Shown: positions 34,029 through 41,960 of the stretch, one piece after another
Layout: every line of letters starts with the position of its first letter
Position numbering within the stretch: position 1 is the stretch's first letter
Origin: Oscillospiraceae bacterium
GTDB lineage: Bacteria; Bacillota; Clostridia; Oscillospirales; Ruminococcaceae
Length of the DNA: 64,000 nucleotides
NCBI GenBank assembly: GCA_004558145.1
Contig: SFDQ01000002.1
Span: 248,001 to 312,000 of the forward strand
Direction of reading: 5' to 3'
The notes under the pieces: model-generated
The model's database searches: none
Told to the model about the DNA's origin: nothing
What the model saw: the letters and a program-made list of their open reading frames with translations, nothing else
Position numbers and translations under genes: made by a program

Positions 34029-34766
34029 ATGAACGTCGTCGTGACCAAGAGCTATGATGAGAGCTGCGCCTATGTGGCCGACATGATCTGCAAGCTGGTG
34101 AACGAAAAGCCCGACTGCAAGCTGGGCCTTGCCACCGGCGGCACCCCCGTGCCCATGTACAAAAAGCTCATCGAGGCCAACAAGGCCGGCAAGGTGGATT
34201 TCTCCAAGGTGCGCACGGTGAACCTGGACGAATACTGCGGCATCCCCGAGACCCATGACCAGAGCTACCGCTACTTCATGAACACCAACCTGTTCGACCA
34301 CATCAACATCGACAAGGCCAACACCTACGTTGCCCAGGGCATGGGCGACCCCGAGGCCAACGCCGCCGCGCTGGAGGCCAAGGTGCGGGAGGGCGGCGTT
34401 GCCGACCTGCAGCTGCTGGGCATCGGCAACAACGGCCACATCGCCTTCAACGAGGCGGCGGACGTGCTGCACGCCACCGCCCACATCGAAAAGCTGACCG
34501 AGAGCACCATCCAGGCCAACTCCCGCTTCTTTGAGAAGAAGGAGGATGTGCCCACCACCGCCATCACCATGGGCATGGGCGACATCCTGGCCGCCAAGTG
34601 CGTGGTGCTCATCGCCACTGGCCTGGCCAAGACCGACGCCATCCGCGGCCTTGTGATGGACGACGCCATCACCACCCACAACCCCAGCACCATGCTGAAG
34701 ATGCACGAGAACGTGTATGTGGTCATCGACCAGGAACTGGCCGACGCCGTGGGCTACAAGGGCTGA
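34029..34766 (+). CDS. nagB: Glucosamine-6-phosphate deaminase
   Basis: Converts glucosamine-6-phosphate to fructose-6-phosphate and ammonia in amino-sugar breakdown. The motifs LGLATGGTPVPMYKKL, NLDEYCGI and LGIGNNGHIAFNEA are diagnostic; 245 residues is normal. The ATG at 34029 has ACGGAG about ten bases upstream, while an in-frame GTG at 34020 overlaps that site. nagA is not adjacent. The gene stands alone with a good terminator. Confidence 0.95.
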   Translation: MNVVVTKSYDESCAYVADMICKLVNEKPDCKLGLATGGTPVPMYKKLIEANKAGKVDFSKVRTVNLDEYCGIPETHDQSYRYFMNTNLFDHINIDKANTYVAQGMGDPEANAAALEAKVREGGVADLQLLGIGNNGHIAFNEAADVLHATAHIEKLTESTIQANSRFFEKKEDVPTTAITMGMGDILAAKCVVLIATGLAKTDAIRGLVMDDAITTHNPSTMLKMHENVYVVIDQELADAVGYKG

Positions 34767-34783
34767 TACCATTTGCGAACCGC

Positions 34784-34817
34784 GCCGCCGCTGTGACAGA
34801 ACAGCGGCGGCTTTTTT
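34784..34817 (+). terminator. Terminator after nagB
   Basis: Stem GCCGCCGCTGT / ACAGCGGCGGC with loop GACAGA and six Us. Confidence 0.9.
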
Positions 34818-34833
34818 GCGCTCTGCCCTTCCC

Positions 34834-34862
34834 TTGACTTGCGGGCCCATCCTTCTTATAAT
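34834..34862 (+). promoter_or_regulatory. Promoter of the B12 operon
   Basis: TTGACT (34834-34839), 17 bp, TATAAT (34857-34862), close to ideal. Confidence 0.88.
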
Positions 34863-34935
34863 GAAAGCACATGCGGGCCGCTTTTGCCCGCATGACAAAC
34901 CGAGAGCAAAAACGAATGACACTTTCGCATAAAAG

Positions 34936-35037
34936 GGGCAGACATTTATTCAGAGAAGCCGGGTGAGAATCCCGCACGGTCCCGCCACCGTGATGCGCGC
35001 CGCACGGCGCGCTAAGTCGGATCGCTGAGTCTGCTCT
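34936..35037 (+). promoter_or_regulatory. Cobalamin riboswitch
   Basis: The conserved core reads GAAGCCGGGTGAGAATCCC, CGGTCCCGCCACCGTGATG (the B12-box region), then CTAAGTCGGAT. The ends GCAGAC (34939-34944 region) and GTCTGC (35029-35034) can close the outer stem. It lies between a strong promoter and the btuF-type gene, so adenosylcobalamin is expected to lower expression of the whole operon. The expression platform between 35038 and 35140 has no obvious long U-run, so control of translation initiation is more likely than termination. Confidence 0.9.
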
Positions 35038-35146
35038 GGTACACTTCACGATGGATGAATTGCACTGTTTTCTTTTTTGGCAAACGTCACCCTTTCGTGT
35101 GTGGAAGGGTGATTTGTTTTTTGCCGGAAAATCAGGAGGTAAATCC

Positions 35147-36118
35147 ATGAAAAAGCTTCTCAGTCTCATCCTGGCGCTGGCCCTGGCCGCCAGCGCCGCG
35201 GGCTGCGCCGCCCAGCCGGCTTCCGGCTCCGCGTCCGTGTCCGCTTCCGCCCCGTCCTCTTCCGTTTCGGCCCCTGCCGCCGAAAAGCCCACCACCGACC
35301 CCAGCGGCGCCGAGGTGACCATCCCCGACGAGATCGGCTCCGTGGTGGTGCTGGCCCCCTCCATTGCCGAGACGCTGGTGGCCCTGGGCTGCGGCGACCT
35401 CATCGTGGGCTACGACGCCCAGAGCGTGGGCCTGGAGGGCCTGCCCGAGGGCGTGCCCACCTTCGACATGATGCAGCCGGACATGGAGCAGCTGGCGGCC
35501 CTGAAGCCGGACGTGCTGTTCGTTTCCAACATGACCCTGTATGACCAGACCAATCCCTATCAGCAGCTGATGGACATGGGCGTGTGCGTGCTGTGCGTGC
35601 CCACCGCCGACAGCATCGCCGCCATCCAGGAGGACATCGCCTTCATCGCCGCCGCCATGGGCAAGAGCGCCGAGGGCGACGCCCTGATCGTGGACATGCA
35701 GGCCGAGCTGGACCGCATCGCCGCCATCGGCGCCACCGTGACCGACAAGAAGAGCGTCTACTTTGAGATCAGCGCCGCCCCCAGCATGTACAGCTTCGGC
35801 AGCGGCGTGTTCCTGAACGAGATGATTGAGCTCATCGGCGCCGAGAACGTGCTGGCCGACCAGGAGGGCTGGCTGCCGGTGGAGGCCGAGACCATCGTGG
35901 CCGCCAACCCCGACGTCATCCTCACCAACGTGAACTACATCGACGACCCCGTGGCCGAAATTCTGGGCCGCAGCGGCTGGGAAGGCATGAGCGCCGTGCA
36001 GAACGAGCAGGTGTTCTACATCGACAACATGGCCTCTTCCCTGTCCAACCAGAACATCGTGAAGGCGCTGGACCAGATGGCCAAGGCCGTCTATCCCGAG
36101 CTGTTCAGCGCGGAATAA
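35147..36118 (+). CDS. btuF: B12 ABC transporter substrate-binding lipoprotein (BtuF-like)
   Basis: A signal peptide ends in the lipobox AASAAGC, placing the protein on the outside of the membrane. After a Ser/Ala-rich spacer comes a type III binding-protein fold (VVVLAPSIAETLVALGCGD, ALKPDVLFVSN). The start at 35147 has AGGAGG nine bases upstream, and 323 residues is normal. Iron-siderophore binding proteins look alike, so the B12 assignment rests on the upstream cobalamin riboswitch and the downstream corrinoid genes. Confidence 0.88.
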   Translation: MKKLLSLILALALAASAAGCAAQPASGSASVSASAPSSSVSAPAAEKPTTDPSGAEVTIPDEIGSVVVLAPSIAETLVALGCGDLIVGYDAQSVGLEGLPEGVPTFDMMQPDMEQLAALKPDVLFVSNMTLYDQTNPYQQLMDMGVCVLCVPTADSIAAIQEDIAFIAAAMGKSAEGDALIVDMQAELDRIAAIGATVTDKKSVYFEISAAPSMYSFGSGVFLNEMIELIGAENVLADQEGWLPVEAETIVAANPDVILTNVNYIDDPVAEILGRSGWEGMSAVQNEQVFYIDNMASSLSNQNIVKALDQMAKAVYPELFSAE

Positions 36119-36122
36119 GGCC

Positions 36123-37148
36123 ATGAAAACAGCGGCAAAAATGGCCGTGCTCGCTGCTGCCGCCCTCGCCGCCCTCATTCTGGGCGTCGGGGTCGGCAGC
36201 GTCTTTATTCCCCCCGATGAAGTGTGCGCCATCCTGGCCCACTTTTTCTTCGGCACAGCCCTGCCGGAAAGCATCGACCCGGTCTACCCCAGCCTTGTGT
36301 TCAACATGCGGCTGCCCCGGGTGCTGATGGCCTTTCTCACCGGGGCGGGGCTGGCGGTGAGCGGCACGGTGATGCAGTCGGTGCTGCGCAACCCCCTGGC
36401 CTCCCCCTTCGGGCTGGGCGTTTCCGCCGGGGCGGGCCTGGGCGCGGCGCTGGTCATTGTGGCCGGGGTGTCCTCCGGCCTTTTGGGGGCCTTTCTGCTG
36501 CCCTCGGTGAGCCTCTGCTTTGCGCTGGTCACCGTGGTGCTGGTGGTGGGCTTTGCCACCCGGCTGGACCGCAGCCTTTCCAACACCACCATCGTGCTCA
36601 CCGGCATGGTGGTCTCGCTGTTTCTGAACGCCATCATGAACCTGCTTTCCACCCTGTCGCCCCTTTATGCCCAGCAGATCAGCCTGTGGACGCTGGGCAG
36701 CTTTTCCTCCAAGGAGTGGAGCCAGGTGGCGGTGCTGGCCCCGGTGACCCTGCTTTGCACCCTGTTCTTTCTGCGCTTTTCCCGCGAGATGGACGTGATG
36801 ACCTTCGGGGAGGAGCAGGCCCAGGCCATGGGCGTTGCCCTGCGGCGGATGAAGTGGGTGCTGCTGGTGGCCATCGCGGTGCTCACCGGCACCGCCACCG
36901 CCTTTGTGGGCATCATCGGCTTTGTGGACCTCATCGCCCCCCATGTGGTGCGGCGGTTCTTCGGCGCGGCCCACCGGCGGGTCATCCCGGCGGCGGCCCT
37001 GTTCGGCGGGGCCTTCATGGTGCTGTGCGACCTGGCGGCCCGCACGCTGGTGCCCCCGCGGGAAATTCCCATCGGCTCCATCACGGCGCTCATCGGCGCG
37101 CCCTTTTTCATCTATGTCTATTTTTCCGGGCGAAGGAGGCGGCAGTGA
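36123..37148 (+). CDS. btuC: FecCD-type B12 ABC transporter permease (BtuC-like)
   Basis: This 341-residue permease has about ten helices and the family segments MRLPRVLMAFLTGAGLAVSGTVMQ, RNPLASPFGLGVSAGAGLGA and the coupling region FVGIIGFVDLIAPHVVRR. It starts four bases after the btuF stop and ends just before the ATPase start. It forms the membrane channel of the corrinoid importer under riboswitch control. Confidence 0.9.
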   Translation: MKTAAKMAVLAAAALAALILGVGVGSVFIPPDEVCAILAHFFFGTALPESIDPVYPSLVFNMRLPRVLMAFLTGAGLAVSGTVMQSVLRNPLASPFGLGVSAGAGLGAALVIVAGVSSGLLGAFLLPSVSLCFALVTVVLVVGFATRLDRSLSNTTIVLTGMVVSLFLNAIMNLLSTLSPLYAQQISLWTLGSFSSKEWSQVAVLAPVTLLCTLFFLRFSREMDVMTFGEEQAQAMGVALRRMKWVLLVAIAVLTGTATAFVGIIGFVDLIAPHVVRRFFGAAHRRVIPAAALFGGAFMVLCDLAARTLVPPREIPIGSITALIGAPFFIYVYFSGRRRRQ

Positions 37149-37150
37149 CC

Positions 37151-37915
37151 ATGCTCAAGGTGGAACATCTCACCTGCGGCTACGGCGGCGCGCCGGTGGT
37201 GAAGGACCTCTCCTTCGAAGTGCCCGCCGGGGGGCGGCTGTGCATCCTGGGGCCCAACGGCTGCGGCAAGACCACGCTGCTGCGGGCGCTGGCGGGCCTT
37301 CTGCCCCACGAGGGCAAGGTGACGGCGGAGGGCCGGGACCTTGCCGCCATGGACCGGCGGCAGCTGGCCCGGACCGTGGCCCTGCTGAGCCAGATCAGCA
37401 GCGTGTATTTTTCCTATACTGTCTATGAAACGGTGCTGATGGGGCGCTACGCCCACCAGACCGGCGGCGCTTTTTCCGGCCCGGGGCCGGAGGACAGAGC
37501 CATCGCCCTGGAGTGCATGGAGCGCACCGGCGTGGCCGACTTGCGCGACCGGCAGGTGACCGAGCTTTCGGGCGGGCAGCTGCAGCGGGTGTTCCTGGCC
37601 CGCACCTTTGCCCAGCAGCCCCGCATCATCCTGCTGGACGAGCCCACCAACCACCTGGACCTGAAATATCAGGTGGAGCTGGTGCAGGAGCTGAAGGCCT
37701 GGGCCGCCGGGGAGGGCCGGTGCGTGGTGGGGGTGCTCCACGACGTGAATCTGGCGCTGGACCTGGCGGACCTCTTCCTCTTGATGGAGGAGGGGCAGGC
37801 CCGGTATTTCGGCCCCGCGGCGGAGTTTGACCCGGCGGCGCTGAACCGGGTGTATCAGATGGACGTGGGCGGCTACATGCGCCGCTCTCTGCAACGATGG
37901 GAGGAACTGGAATGA
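37151..37915 (+). CDS. btuD: B12/iron ABC transporter ATPase (BtuD-like)
   Basis: Walker A GPNGCGKTT, signature LSGGQLQRVFLARTFAQQP, Walker B IILLDEPTNHLD and switch His in VLHDVN. The 254-residue length is standard. AAGGAGG lies inside the end of btuC and gives the ATG at 37151; GTG 37145 is possible. The stop overlaps the next ATG as ATGA, so translation is coupled. Confidence 0.93.
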   Translation: MLKVEHLTCGYGGAPVVKDLSFEVPAGGRLCILGPNGCGKTTLLRALAGLLPHEGKVTAEGRDLAAMDRRQLARTVALLSQISSVYFSYTVYETVLMGRYAHQTGGAFSGPGPEDRAIALECMERTGVADLRDRQVTELSGGQLQRVFLARTFAQQPRIILLDEPTNHLDLKYQVELVQELKAWAAGEGRCVVGVLHDVNLALDLADLFLLMEEGQARYFGPAAEFDPAALNRVYQMDVGGYMRRSLQRWEELE

Positions 37916-38439
37916 GCCTGTACCGAAGCCCTTACGAGGCCTATCCCTTTTTGTGCGACGCGGGCGAGGACCTGCGCTGCGATTTTGAACTGCTCACCGA
38001 CGAGATGGCCAGCCGCACCGGCCTGCTGCGGGCCCAGGTGAAGGACGAGGCCCTGAAGGCGGAGCTTTTGTGGGTGTGCGAGCTCATTTACCACATGAAC
38101 CCCACCCTGCGCACCCGCTTCACCGTCACCGAGGAGGAGTGCGCCCGCCTGCTGGAGCTGGCCTCCGGCTGGAAGGAGCGCTGCGCCGGGCGCTGCAAGC
38201 TGTTCGTGCTGACCCAGGGGTGCGAGGCCGCCTGCACGGCCCACCTTCTGCGGGTGCAGGGCAAGCAGCTGGTGCGCCTCATCTACCGCTGGGTGGAAAA
38301 GGGCCACGAGGTGCCCGACCGCCTGCTGGACCTGGCGAACCTGCTCTCGGGCTACTTCTTCTATCTGGCCCTCCACCTCAACGAGGCGGAAGGGGTGGAG
38401 GAAGTGCCCTACGTCAGCCGCAACTACCCCGCACGGTAA
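37912..38439 (+). CDS. PduO-like cobalamin adenosyltransferase, degenerate motif
   Basis: This 175-residue all-helical protein fits the layout of PduO-type ATP:cob(I)alamin adenosyltransferases: a lead helix region, CKLFVLTQGCEAACTAHLLRVQGKQLVRLIY where the family has the FxLPGG and RxxxRRxER helices, and LLDLANLLSGYFFYLALHLN at the end. The RRxER part reads KQLVR here, so ATP-site residues have changed. It overlaps btuD by ATGA with GGGAGGA upstream. A corrinoid-adenosylating or binding role is inferred from fold pattern and operon; another helical protein is possible. Confidence 0.55.
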   Translation: MSLYRSPYEAYPFLCDAGEDLRCDFELLTDEMASRTGLLRAQVKDEALKAELLWVCELIYHMNPTLRTRFTVTEEECARLLELASGWKERCAGRCKLFVLTQGCEAACTAHLLRVQGKQLVRLIYRWVEKGHEVPDRLLDLANLLSGYFFYLALHLNEAEGVEEVPYVSRNYPAR

Positions 38440-38445
38440 CGCGCC

Positions 38446-39306
38446 ATGGAACAGAGAGCAAAAACCCTGATGGTGCTGGGCACCGCCTCCGGCGTGGGCA
38501 AGAGCACGCTGGTCATCGGCCTTTGCCGGCTTCTGCGCCGGCGAGGGCTGCGGGTGGCCCCCTTCAAGGCCCAGAACATCTCCGACAACGCCCATCTTCT
38601 GCCCGACGGGCGGCGGATGGCCCGCAGTCAGGCCATCGCGGCGGCGGCCTGCGGCCTTGCCCCCGAGCCGGACATGAACCCGGTGCTGCTCATCCCCCAT
38701 CGGGGCGACTGCGAGGCGGTGGTGGACGGCGTGACCACGCCCCGCTTTGACCGGGACGCCTGCCGCGAAGCGGCCCGCCGCGCCTACGACCGGCTGGCGG
38801 CCCGCTTTGAAGTGGTGGTGGCCGAGGGCGCGGGCAGCCCGGTTGAGCTGAACCTGCGGGCCGGCGACATCGTGAACATGGACTTTGCCCTTTACGCCCG
38901 CTGCCCGGTGCTGCTGGCGGCGGACATCCGCCGGGGCGGGGCCTTCGCGGCGCTCTACGGCACGCTGGCCCTGCTGGCCCCGGAAGAGCGGGCGCTGGTG
39001 AAGGGGCTCATCGTCAACGACTTTTACGGCGACGCCGCCTCCTTCGGCGAGGGACGGCGGATGCTGGAAGAAATTTGCGGCGTGCCGGTGCTGGGCGTTG
39101 TGCCCCATCTGGACCTGCGGCTGGAGGACGAGGACGCCCTGCCCGGCGCGGCGGCCCTCACCCGGGAAAAACTGGCCGCCCTTGTGCCCGAGGGCATGAG
39201 CGCCGAGGACTTTCAGGCCGCCCAGTTCGACCTGCTGGCCGACGCGCTGGAAAAAGCCCTGGACATGGACGCACTGATAAAAATTCTGGAAGGAGGGGCC
39301 GGATGA
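38446..39306 (+). CDS. CobQ/CbiP-like ATPase domain lacking the glutaminase domain
   Basis: The protein begins LMVLGTASGVGKSTLVIGLCRLL (P-loop), followed by VAPFKAQNISDNAHL, AAACGLAPEPDMNPVLLIP and VVAEGAGSPVELNL, all clear markers of cobyric acid synthase CobQ. It ends at 286 residues, whereas CobQ is about 500; the C-terminal glutamine amidotransferase domain is missing. The stop overlaps the DUF71 start as ATGA, so this is a genuine compact gene and not a frameshift. Without ammonia supply from glutamine it would need free ammonia or a partner. Confidence 0.85.
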   Translation: MEQRAKTLMVLGTASGVGKSTLVIGLCRLLRRRGLRVAPFKAQNISDNAHLLPDGRRMARSQAIAAAACGLAPEPDMNPVLLIPHRGDCEAVVDGVTTPRFDRDACREAARRAYDRLAARFEVVVAEGAGSPVELNLRAGDIVNMDFALYARCPVLLAADIRRGGAFAALYGTLALLAPEERALVKGLIVNDFYGDAASFGEGRRMLEEICGVPVLGVVPHLDLRLEDEDALPGAAALTREKLAALVPEGMSAEDFQAAQFDLLADALEKALDMDALIKILEGGAG

Positions 39307-39971
39307 ACAAGCTTTTGCCGGGGCTGCCCTTTGTTGCCTCCTACAGCGGCGGCAAGGACAGCGCCCTTGCCATCCACCGCGCTGTGCAAAGCGGCATGAA
39401 GCTGCAGGCCCTGCTCATCACCTACAACGTGGACCGGGGCCGCTCCTGGTTCCACGGCATCCCCGCCGAGGTGCTGGCGGAGGTGGAGCGGTCGGTGGGC
39501 GCGCCGGTGCGGCTCATCCGCACCACCGGCCCGGAGTACGCCGCCGCCTTTGAGGCGGCGCTGGCCAGAGAAAAGGCCCTGGGCGCCAGGGCCTGCATTT
39601 TTGGCGACATCGACATCCAGGGCCACCTGGACTGGTGCAGCGAGCGCTGCCGGGCCGCGGGCCTGGAGGCCTGCTTCCCCCTCTGGCAGGAGGAGCGCCT
39701 GGAGCTGGTGAAGGAGTGCCTTGCCAGCGGTTTCAAGCCCATCGTCACGGTGGTGGACACCCGCCGCCTGCCCGCTGATTTTGCCGGGCAGCCCCTGACC
39801 GAGGAACTTCTGGACGAGATGGCGCGGCGGGGGGCGGACCCCTGCGGCGAGAACGGCGAATACCACACCTTTGTGCCCGAAGGGCCCATCTTCGCCCGGC
39901 CCGTCCCGGTGGCCGTGGGCCCCGCCCAGCTGGTGGACGGCTACGCGGTGGCTCCGCTGGCCGCCCGCTGA
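39303..39971 (+). CDS. DUF71/COG2102 ATP pyrophosphatase, B12-associated
   Basis: The N-type ATP pyrophosphatase loop SYSGGKDSALA is near the N-terminus and the hallmark GENGEYHTFV near the C-terminus, with GDIDIQGHLDW between. The family includes Dph6, which amidates diphthine in archaea and eukaryotes. A bacterial branch was predicted by comparative genomics to act in B12 salvage because it sits in btu operons under cobalamin riboswitches, as here. The 222-residue length is that of the core domain alone. Last gene of the operon, with a strong terminator. Confidence 0.85.
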   Translation: MNKLLPGLPFVASYSGGKDSALAIHRAVQSGMKLQALLITYNVDRGRSWFHGIPAEVLAEVERSVGAPVRLIRTTGPEYAAAFEAALAREKALGARACIFGDIDIQGHLDWCSERCRAAGLEACFPLWQEERLELVKECLASGFKPIVTVVDTRRLPADFAGQPLTEELLDEMARRGADPCGENGEYHTFVPEGPIFARPVPVAVGPAQLVDGYAVAPLAAR

Positions 39972-39979
39972 AACAAGAA

Positions 39980-40017
39980 AAAAGCAGCGTCCCCTCAGCA
40001 GAGGGGGCGCTGCTTTT
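39980..40017. terminator. Terminator between the B12 operon and DUF5107 genes
   Basis: The stem AAAAGCAGCG-T-CCCCTC pairs with GAGGGG-G-CGCTGCTTTT around AGCA. It has T-rich tails in both directions. Confidence 0.88.
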
Positions 40018-40020
40018 GTT

Positions 40021-41946
40021 TCAGACGTAGGCGCGGAAGTTGTATTCATAGGGCACCGGGCGGGGCTGGCCCAGGGCGGCGGTGACCTCGGTCCACAGCC
40101 GGGCCGGCAGGTCCTCGCCCTCGCGGATGTCCTCCAGCACGAAGGAGGCCGGGTCGGCGATGAGGGCGAAGGCCTCCTCGCTGCGGCCCGTGCGGTGCAG
40201 GGCGATGGCGTAGTGGATGGTCAGGTAGCTGTTGGCCCGCAGCTCTTCGGGCAGGCTCTCGTAAAGGCGCAGCATCGCGGGCCAGGCTTCGGCGGTGCTG
40301 AGCAGCTTGAAGGCGCTCTTTTGATAGGAGAGGTCCTCCCGGCGCAGGGCCGCACCCTTTTCGATGCAGGCCGCGCACCGGGCGGCGTTGTCCCGCCGGT
40401 ACTCAAGGCAGGCCAGAGCGTGATAGGCCCAGGGGTTTTCCGCCAGTTCCAGCGAGGCCAGCAGCTGTTTTTCCGCCGCGTCGTACTCCCCGTTCTGCAC
40501 CAGACGCACCCCCAGCTGATAGTGGGCGTACCAGTTGCCCCGGTTGCAGCCCTCCACGGTGGCCCGCAGCTGGCGCAGGCTCGCCTCGTCCGCCAAGAAG
40601 CAGTCCGGGCGCTGGTCAGGGGCGGGGCAGTGAAGCACGCCGCTCTCCAGAAAGGCCGCCCAGTCCTTGCCGCTCTGGTCCTCGCAGCAGAATTCCAGAT
40701 GGGCGCTGGCTTCCCCCCGCTGTGCCAGCGCGCCGGCGGCGGAGCCGGGGCGCACCAGCCGGGCCTTGCGGCGGGCCATGGGGGCGGTGTCCTCCAACAG
40801 GCGCTCCATTGTTTCGACGGCGCCCTCGGCGGCCAGCTGGTCTTCAATGGCTTCGTACCGGCGGCGGTGGGTATCCGCCAGCAGGGCGGGGTCCAGCTGC
40901 ACCGGGCCGTACTGCTCCACCCACTCCCACTCGCTGTGGGGCGGCATGGGCAGGCAGCCGTACTGGGTCTTGGCGAGGCCCGCCTGTATCTCCACATACC
41001 GGCCCGCCTTTTGGGTCAGGAACTCCTGCCAGTGATCGGAGGCGGGCTGGTTGCCCCAGCAGAACAGCTTGCGGCTCACCAGCCGCCCGGTGGACCGCTG
41101 CAGCAGGCCCCAGCCGCCCCGGCCCAGGTTCGCGATGAACTTGGGGGCTGCTTCGGGGATGTCGAAGAAGTAGTCGATGGAGGTGGGGATGTCATTGTAG
41201 GCGGTGACGTCCACCCCGTTCACCACGGGGATGTCCGTTTTGTAGACGCACATGTTTTTCAGGGTGTAGGCCTTTTCCGCCGGCACCACCACGCGCCCGC
41301 CCTCGTATTCCGGCACGGCGATGTTGCTCCACCAGTACATCGGCGTCACGTCGCTGTTCTCGTTGATGATCTTGAAGCGGCAGTTGAGGAATTTGTCCTC
41401 CTCCCCCAGCCAGAAGTCCATCTGGTAGCACACGCCCCGCACCTGCTCGTACTCGTACATCCGCAGCACCGGCACGCCCTTCTCCTCCAGGCGGGCGGTG
41501 TAGAGCGGGGCGGTGGTGAAGGGGTTGTGGCCGATGATGCCGATGTTCCACTCCACGCCGCCGCTGAACCAGGCGTTGCGCACCGCCAGGTTGGAAAATT
41601 GCAGCACGTCGTTGGTGTAGAGCAGATTTCGCCCGGCGGCCTTGTCCTCCAGGCTCCAGAGGCGGCCGCCGTAGCCCGGCAGGAACACCGCCCGCAGGTG
41701 CCGGTTCTCCAGCACGGCGGTGTCCACCTTCTGCATCGTGAGGGTGCGGGTGTAGGTGTTGAACTGGCGGTAGGGGTAGGAGTTCTCCACCCGGCCGTAA
41801 CCGGGGTGGATGTCGTCCCCTTCCTCCAAATCGAAGGTGAGCTGGTTTTGCAGTATTTTTTCTCCCATCAGGTCGGGCACGCTGGACTCGGGGCCCAGCT
41901 CGGCCACCGGCAGTTCCAGCGTTTCAAAGGTCAGGGTCGGTTTCAT
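40021..41946 (-). CDS. DUF5107 domain protein with C-terminal helical repeats
   Basis: The N-terminal half (about residues 20-350) is a galactose-mutarotase-like beta-sandwich, with PGYGGRLWSLEDKAAGRNLLYTND, FSGGVEWNIGIIGHNPFTT, and MYWWSNIAVPEYEGGRVVVPA. The C-terminal part has tetratricopeptide-type helices (WYAHYQLGVRLVQNGEYDAAEKQL). No signal peptide, so it is cytoplasmic. GGAGGGG precedes the ATG at 41946. It follows the larger DUF5107 gene by 14 bp. A role in carbohydrate metabolism is inferred from the fold and from the divergent AraC regulator. Confidence 0.8.
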   Translation of the reverse strand: MKPTLTFETLELPVAELGPESSVPDLMGEKILQNQLTFDLEEGDDIHPGYGRVENSYPYRQFNTYTRTLTMQKVDTAVLENRHLRAVFLPGYGGRLWSLEDKAAGRNLLYTNDVLQFSNLAVRNAWFSGGVEWNIGIIGHNPFTTAPLYTARLEEKGVPVLRMYEYEQVRGVCYQMDFWLGEEDKFLNCRFKIINENSDVTPMYWWSNIAVPEYEGGRVVVPAEKAYTLKNMCVYKTDIPVVNGVDVTAYNDIPTSIDYFFDIPEAAPKFIANLGRGGWGLLQRSTGRLVSRKLFCWGNQPASDHWQEFLTQKAGRYVEIQAGLAKTQYGCLPMPPHSEWEWVEQYGPVQLDPALLADTHRRRYEAIEDQLAAEGAVETMERLLEDTAPMARRKARLVRPGSAAGALAQRGEASAHLEFCCEDQSGKDWAAFLESGVLHCPAPDQRPDCFLADEASLRQLRATVEGCNRGNWYAHYQLGVRLVQNGEYDAAEKQLLASLELAENPWAYHALACLEYRRDNAARCAACIEKGAALRREDLSYQKSAFKLLSTAEAWPAMLRLYESLPEELRANSYLTIHYAIALHRTGRSEEAFALIADPASFVLEDIREGEDLPARLWTEVTAALGQPRPVPYEYNFRAYV

Positions 41947-41960
41947 TGGTGTTCCCCTCC

